Of a stretch of 64,000 nucleotides of DNA, positions 61,482 through 64,000 are shown piece after piece (within the stretch, counting starts at the first letter, position 1; each line of letters starts with the position of its first letter). The position numbers were made by a program, and so were the translations under genes. The notes beneath the pieces were generated by a model. It saw nothing but the letters and a program-made list of their open reading frames with translations. It was not told the DNA's origin and did not search any database. This DNA is from Streptomyces sp. NBC_01463 (GTDB lineage Bacteria; Actinomycetota; Actinomycetes; Streptomycetales; Streptomycetaceae), in contig CP109468.1 in the NCBI GenBank assembly GCA_036227345.1, positions 1,364,001 through 1,428,000 of the forward strand, written 5' to 3'.

Positions 61482-62720
61482 CTAGAGCTGTACGGGCGTG
61501 AGTACGGAGTTCTTCGCGGCGCTCTCCTCCACCGCCGCGAGCACCCGCTGCACCTGCAGCCCGTCGGCGAACGACGGTATGGGCGGCGCTCCTTCGGCGA
61601 TCGTCCGTACCACGTCGCGGGCCTGGTGGATGAACGTGTGCTCGTAGCCGAGCGCGTGGCCCGGCGGCCACCAGGCCTCCAGGTACGGATGCTCGGGCTC
61701 GGTGACCAGGATGCGCCGGAAGCCGGCCGTGGTGGCGGGCTCGGTGTGGTCGTGGAAGGACAGCTCGTTGAGCCGTTCCAGGTCGAAGGCGAGCGAGCCG
61801 CGCTCCCCGTTGATCTCCAGCCGGAGCGCGTTCTTGCGTCCGGCCGCCATCCGGGTCGCCTCGAAGGACGCCAGGGCGCCCGAGGCGAGCCGTCCGGTGA
61901 ACACGGCCGCGTCGTCGACCGTCACCGTGCCGAGCTCCCCCGCGGCGGCGACCCCGCCGAGGCCTCCCGAGGGGCCGGCGAGCAGCGGGCGCTCCCGGAC
62001 GAAGGTCTCGCTCATCGCGGAGACCCCCACCAGCAGCTCCCCCGCCAGGTACTGCGCGAGGTCCACGATGTGCGCCCCGAGGTCACCGAGCGCGCCGGAG
62101 CCCGCGCGGTCCTTCTTCAGCCGCCAGGTGAGCGGTGACTCGGGGTCCACCAGCCAGTCCTGGAGGTAGGTGGCCCGCACGTGCCGCAGCGTGCCGATCC
62201 GGCCCTCGGCGATCAGCTTCCGCGCGTACGTGATGGCGGGCACCTTGCGGTAGTTGAAGCCGACCATCGCGATCTGGCCCCGGGCGGAGGCCCGCTCCGC
62301 CGCCTCGGCCATGGCCTCCGCCTCCGCGACCGTGTTGGCGAGCGGCTTCTCGCACAGCACGTGCTTGCCCGCCTCCAGAGCCGCGATGGCGATCTCCGCA
62401 TGGCTGTCGCCGGGGGTGCAGATGTCGACGAGCTGGACGTCGTCCCGGGCGATCAGGGCCTGCCAGTCGGTCTCGGCCGCCGCCCAGCCGAGCCGGTCCG
62501 CGGCGGCCTCGACCGCCGGCCGGTCGCGTCCGCAGATCGCGGCGAGAGCCGGCCTCATCGGCAGCTCGAAGACATGGCCCGCGGTGCGCCATCCCTGCGA
62601 GTGGGCGGCGCCCATGAACGCGTATCCGACCATGCCGACCCCGAGCGTCGGTGCGCTCGCCATCGGCCGGTACGTCGGCGGCGCGGCCGCCTCCTGCTCC
62701 GTCTCTTCCCTACGGGCCAT
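61482..62720 (-). CDS. Gfo/Idh/MocA-family oxidoreductase
   Basis: Predicted NAD(P)-dependent sugar or cyclitol dehydrogenase, 412 residues. The Rossmann start is VGMVGYAFMGAAHSQGW; the EKP motif is VLCEKPLANT, and the C-terminal domain shows DLGAHIVDLAQYL with the catalytic aspartate and histidine. GAGGAGG precedes the ATG. The neighbours (isomerase 12 nt downstream, sugar-binding lipoprotein upstream) point to catabolism of an imported sugar, inositol or related polyol. The family is broad, so the substrate is not assigned. Confidence 0.92.
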   Translation of the reverse strand: MARREETEQEAAAPPTYRPMASAPTLGVGMVGYAFMGAAHSQGWRTAGHVFELPMRPALAAICGRDRPAVEAAADRLGWAAAETDWQALIARDDVQLVDICTPGDSHAEIAIAALEAGKHVLCEKPLANTVAEAEAMAEAAERASARGQIAMVGFNYRKVPAITYARKLIAEGRIGTLRHVRATYLQDWLVDPESPLTWRLKKDRAGSGALGDLGAHIVDLAQYLAGELLVGVSAMSETFVRERPLLAGPSGGLGGVAAAGELGTVTVDDAAVFTGRLASGALASFEATRMAAGRKNALRLEINGERGSLAFDLERLNELSFHDHTEPATTAGFRRILVTEPEHPYLEAWWPPGHALGYEHTFIHQARDVVRTIAEGAPPIPSFADGLQVQRVLAAVEESAAKNSVLTPVQL

Positions 62721-62756
62721 CCGGGCTTCCTCCTCATCGGTGGTTCGGTGGGTGCG

Positions 62757-62780
62757 GCAGGAGGGTCAGCACCCTCCTGC
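62757..62780 (-). terminator. Hairpin after sugar-binding protein gene
   Basis: Perfect 10-bp inverted repeat (GCAGGAGGGT arm, 62757-62766 and 62771-62780) with a CAGC loop, 8 nt beyond the stop of the binding-protein gene. It may end the transporter transcript or stabilise its 3' end while letting some read-through reach the oxidoreductase gene. Confidence 0.65.
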
Positions 62781-62788
62781 GGGGCGGC

Positions 62789-63829
62789 TCAGTTGAAGCC
62801 CGTCGGCAGGTACTGGTCGATGTTGTCCTTGGTGACCACGGCCGAGTACAGGGTGAGGTTGGTCGGGATCTCCAGCTCGGCGAGTCCGGACACCCCCTTG
62901 GCCTGGCCGAGCGCACGGGCCAGGTCGATGGCCGATGCCGCCATGGTCGGCGGGTAGAGGACCGTGGCCTTCAGCACGCTGTTGCCGGCCTTGATGGCGT
63001 CCATCGCGGACTTGGCCCCGGCACCGCCGACCATCAGGAACTCGTCGCGGCCGGCCTGCTGGATGGCGCGGAGCGCGCCCACGCCCTGGTCGTCGTCGTG
63101 GTTCCACAGGGCGTCGAACTTCTTCTGCGCCTGGAGGAGCTGGGCCATCTTCGCCTGGCCGGACTCGACGGTGAAGTCGGCCGCCTGACGGGCCACCAGC
63201 TCGATGTTGGAGTAGTTCTTCAGCGCGTCGGCGAAGCCCTTGCTGCGCTGCTTGGTCAGCTCCAGGTTGTCGATGCCTGCGAGCTCGACGACCTTGGCGT
63301 TCGGCTTGTCCTTGAGCTGCTCGCCGATGTACGTACCGGCGTTGAGGCCCATGCCGTAGTTGTCGCCGCCGACCCAGCAGCGGTAGGCCTGCGGGGAGGC
63401 GAAGATGCGGTCCAGGTTGATGACGGGGATGCCCGCCCGCATGGCCTCCAGGCCGACCTGGGTGAGCGCCTTGCCGTCGGCCGGGAGGATGACGAGGACG
63501 TCGACCTTCTTGTTGATGAGGGTCTTGACCTGGCCGATCTGGGCGGCGGTGTCGTTGGAGCCCTCGGTGGTCTCCAGGGTCACCTCGGAGTACTTCTTCG
63601 CCCGCGACTTGGCGTTCTCGTTGATCGCGTTGAGCCAGCCGTGGTCGGCCTGCGGTCCCGCGAAGCCGATGGTGACGGGCTTGCCCGGCTTGTCGTCGGC
63701 GGCCGGGGCGTTGCTCTGGGAGGCGGTGTCCTTCTCCTTGGGCTCGTTGCTGGTGCAGGCGGTCAGCAGAGCGCCCGCGGAGACGGCGGCGGTCCCGAAG
63801 AGGAGTCCTCTGCGGCTGGTTTCTGGCAT
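62789..63829 (-). CDS. Sugar ABC transporter substrate-binding lipoprotein
   Basis: Predicted ribose/xylose-type periplasmic-binding protein anchored as a lipoprotein, 346 residues. The N terminus SRRGLLFGTAAVSAGALL ends in lipobox LTAC with lipidated C25; the two arginines suggest Tat export. The binding fold includes VTIGFAGPQADHGWLNAINE, DVLVILPADGKAL, GIPVINLDR, GIDNLELTKQRSKGF and WNHDDDQGVGALRA. ATG at 63829 is favoured over 63847 because AAGGG lies about 10 nt upstream. The permease gene ends 75 nt before it, giving a transporter operon whose ATPase must lie outside the window. The ligand is a sugar or cyclitol, not defined. Confidence 0.93.
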   Translation of the reverse strand: MPETSRRGLLFGTAAVSAGALLTACTSNEPKEKDTASQSNAPAADDKPGKPVTIGFAGPQADHGWLNAINENAKSRAKKYSEVTLETTEGSNDTAAQIGQVKTLINKKVDVLVILPADGKALTQVGLEAMRAGIPVINLDRIFASPQAYRCWVGGDNYGMGLNAGTYIGEQLKDKPNAKVVELAGIDNLELTKQRSKGFADALKNYSNIELVARQAADFTVESGQAKMAQLLQAQKKFDALWNHDDDQGVGALRAIQQAGRDEFLMVGGAGAKSAMDAIKAGNSVLKATVLYPPTMAASAIDLARALGQAKGVSGLAELEIPTNLTLYSAVVTKDNIDQYLPTGFN

Positions 63830-63904
63830 GGCTGTCAAACCCTTCATCCGATGTGCGGCGTGGGATGCGTAACAAGCGGGGGTCGAACGGGTGGAGACGG
63901 AGGG

Positions 63905-64000
63905 TCAGGTCTCTCCGTGGGCCGACGTCCGGCGCTGGACGAGGACGGCGGCGACGATGATCGCGCCCTTGGCGATCTGCTGGACGTCGGTCTGCAGGTT
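63905..64000 (-). CDS. Sugar ABC transporter permease, C-terminal end only
   Basis: Only the last 31 codons are visible; the gene continues past the window end. The tail VQQIAKGAIIVAAVLVQRR resembles the last membrane helix of ribose/xylose-type ABC permeases (RbsC family). The gene is encoded upstream of the substrate-binding protein on the same strand, which supports the assignment. Confidence 0.75.
   Translation of the reverse strand, partial: NLQTDVQQIAKGAIIVAAVLVQRRTSAHGET

Overview
This window is high-GC actinobacterial DNA, most likely from a Streptomyces chromosome. The signs are strong GC bias at third codon positions, many GTG starts, Tat-exported proteins, a mycothiol-type enzyme fold, an F420-type oxidoreductase, a CYP157-like P450, and dispersed hairpin repeats of the kind common in Streptomyces. 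No integrase, transposase, phage or plasmid gene is visible. The only mobile-looking piece is a short MITE-like element near 37.2-37.4 kb.

Region 1 (1-11.2 kb) is a plant-cell-wall polysaccharide locus. A plus-strand operon encodes GH74 xyloglucanase (5' end outside the window), GH42 beta-galactosidase, GH95 fucosidase/galactosidase and a secreted GH12 endoglucanase: backbone- and side-chain-cutting enzymes that fit xyloglucan. A LacI regulator with two palindromic operators upstream follows on the minus strand. Then come a secreted pectate lyase-pectinesterase fusion (PL1-CE8) and a secreted GH43 endo-arabinanase, which fit pectin.

Region 2 (11.8-19.4 kb) looks like a terpenoid locus. It has a single-chain class I terpene cyclase fused to a cytochrome P450, a polyprenyl diphosphate synthase directly downstream, a luciferase-like F420-type oxidoreductase, and a translationally coupled pair of P450s. 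One of the pair lacks the ExxR arginine, as in the CYP157 family.

Region 3 (19.5-37.2 kb) is mixed housekeeping and secretory content: a Tat-exported phospholipase C-like protein, a frameshifted membrane-protein gene, an alpha/beta hydrolase, a GtrA protein, an EccA-like AAA+ ATPase with no type VII genes nearby, a maleylpyruvate isomerase-type protein, an OmpR-type two-component system, a class F sortase with a small anchored exported protein, a secreted sphingomyelinase-like phosphodiesterase, a flavin monooxygenase, tRNA-Leu(GAG) and a DUF2254 membrane protein.

Region 4 (37.4-47.9 kb) is a CoA-based C1/C2 acid catabolic cluster: an aldehyde dehydrogenase, a succinyl-CoA ligase pair (sucC-sucD), and divergently a ThDP lyase, a formyl-CoA transferase (frc), an ADP-forming acyl-CoA ligase and an oxalate/formate antiporter-family transporter. 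The likely substrate is oxalate, but the ThDP enzyme resembles 2-hydroxyacyl-CoA lyases more than classical oxalyl-CoA decarboxylase. A 24-bp palindrome in the divergent promoter region is a candidate operator.

Region 5 (48-64 kb) lies entirely on the minus strand. A tightly overlapping seven-gene operon (56.3 down to 49.3 kb) encodes an inositol-phosphate-synthase-like cyclase, a UbiA-type prenyltransferase, a TIM-barrel isomerase, EboA, a TatD-like hydrolase, EboE and an alkaline-phosphatase-fold protein. This is an Ebo-type metabolite system in which the usual dehydroquinate-synthase-like cyclase appears to be replaced by an Ino1-like cyclase. Around it are a Tat-exported TIM-barrel protein, a giant PQQ-dehydrogenase/PKD/ThuA/DUF1080 secreted protein, another TIM-barrel isomerase, a Gfo/Idh oxidoreductase, a sugar-binding lipoprotein and the end of an ABC permease. 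Together they suggest uptake and processing of a sugar or cyclitol.

The two most interesting systems are the terpene cyclase-P450 fusion with its own prenyl synthase, and the Ino1/UbiA Ebo-type operon. All functions come from reading motifs and remembered family features; no database search was possible.
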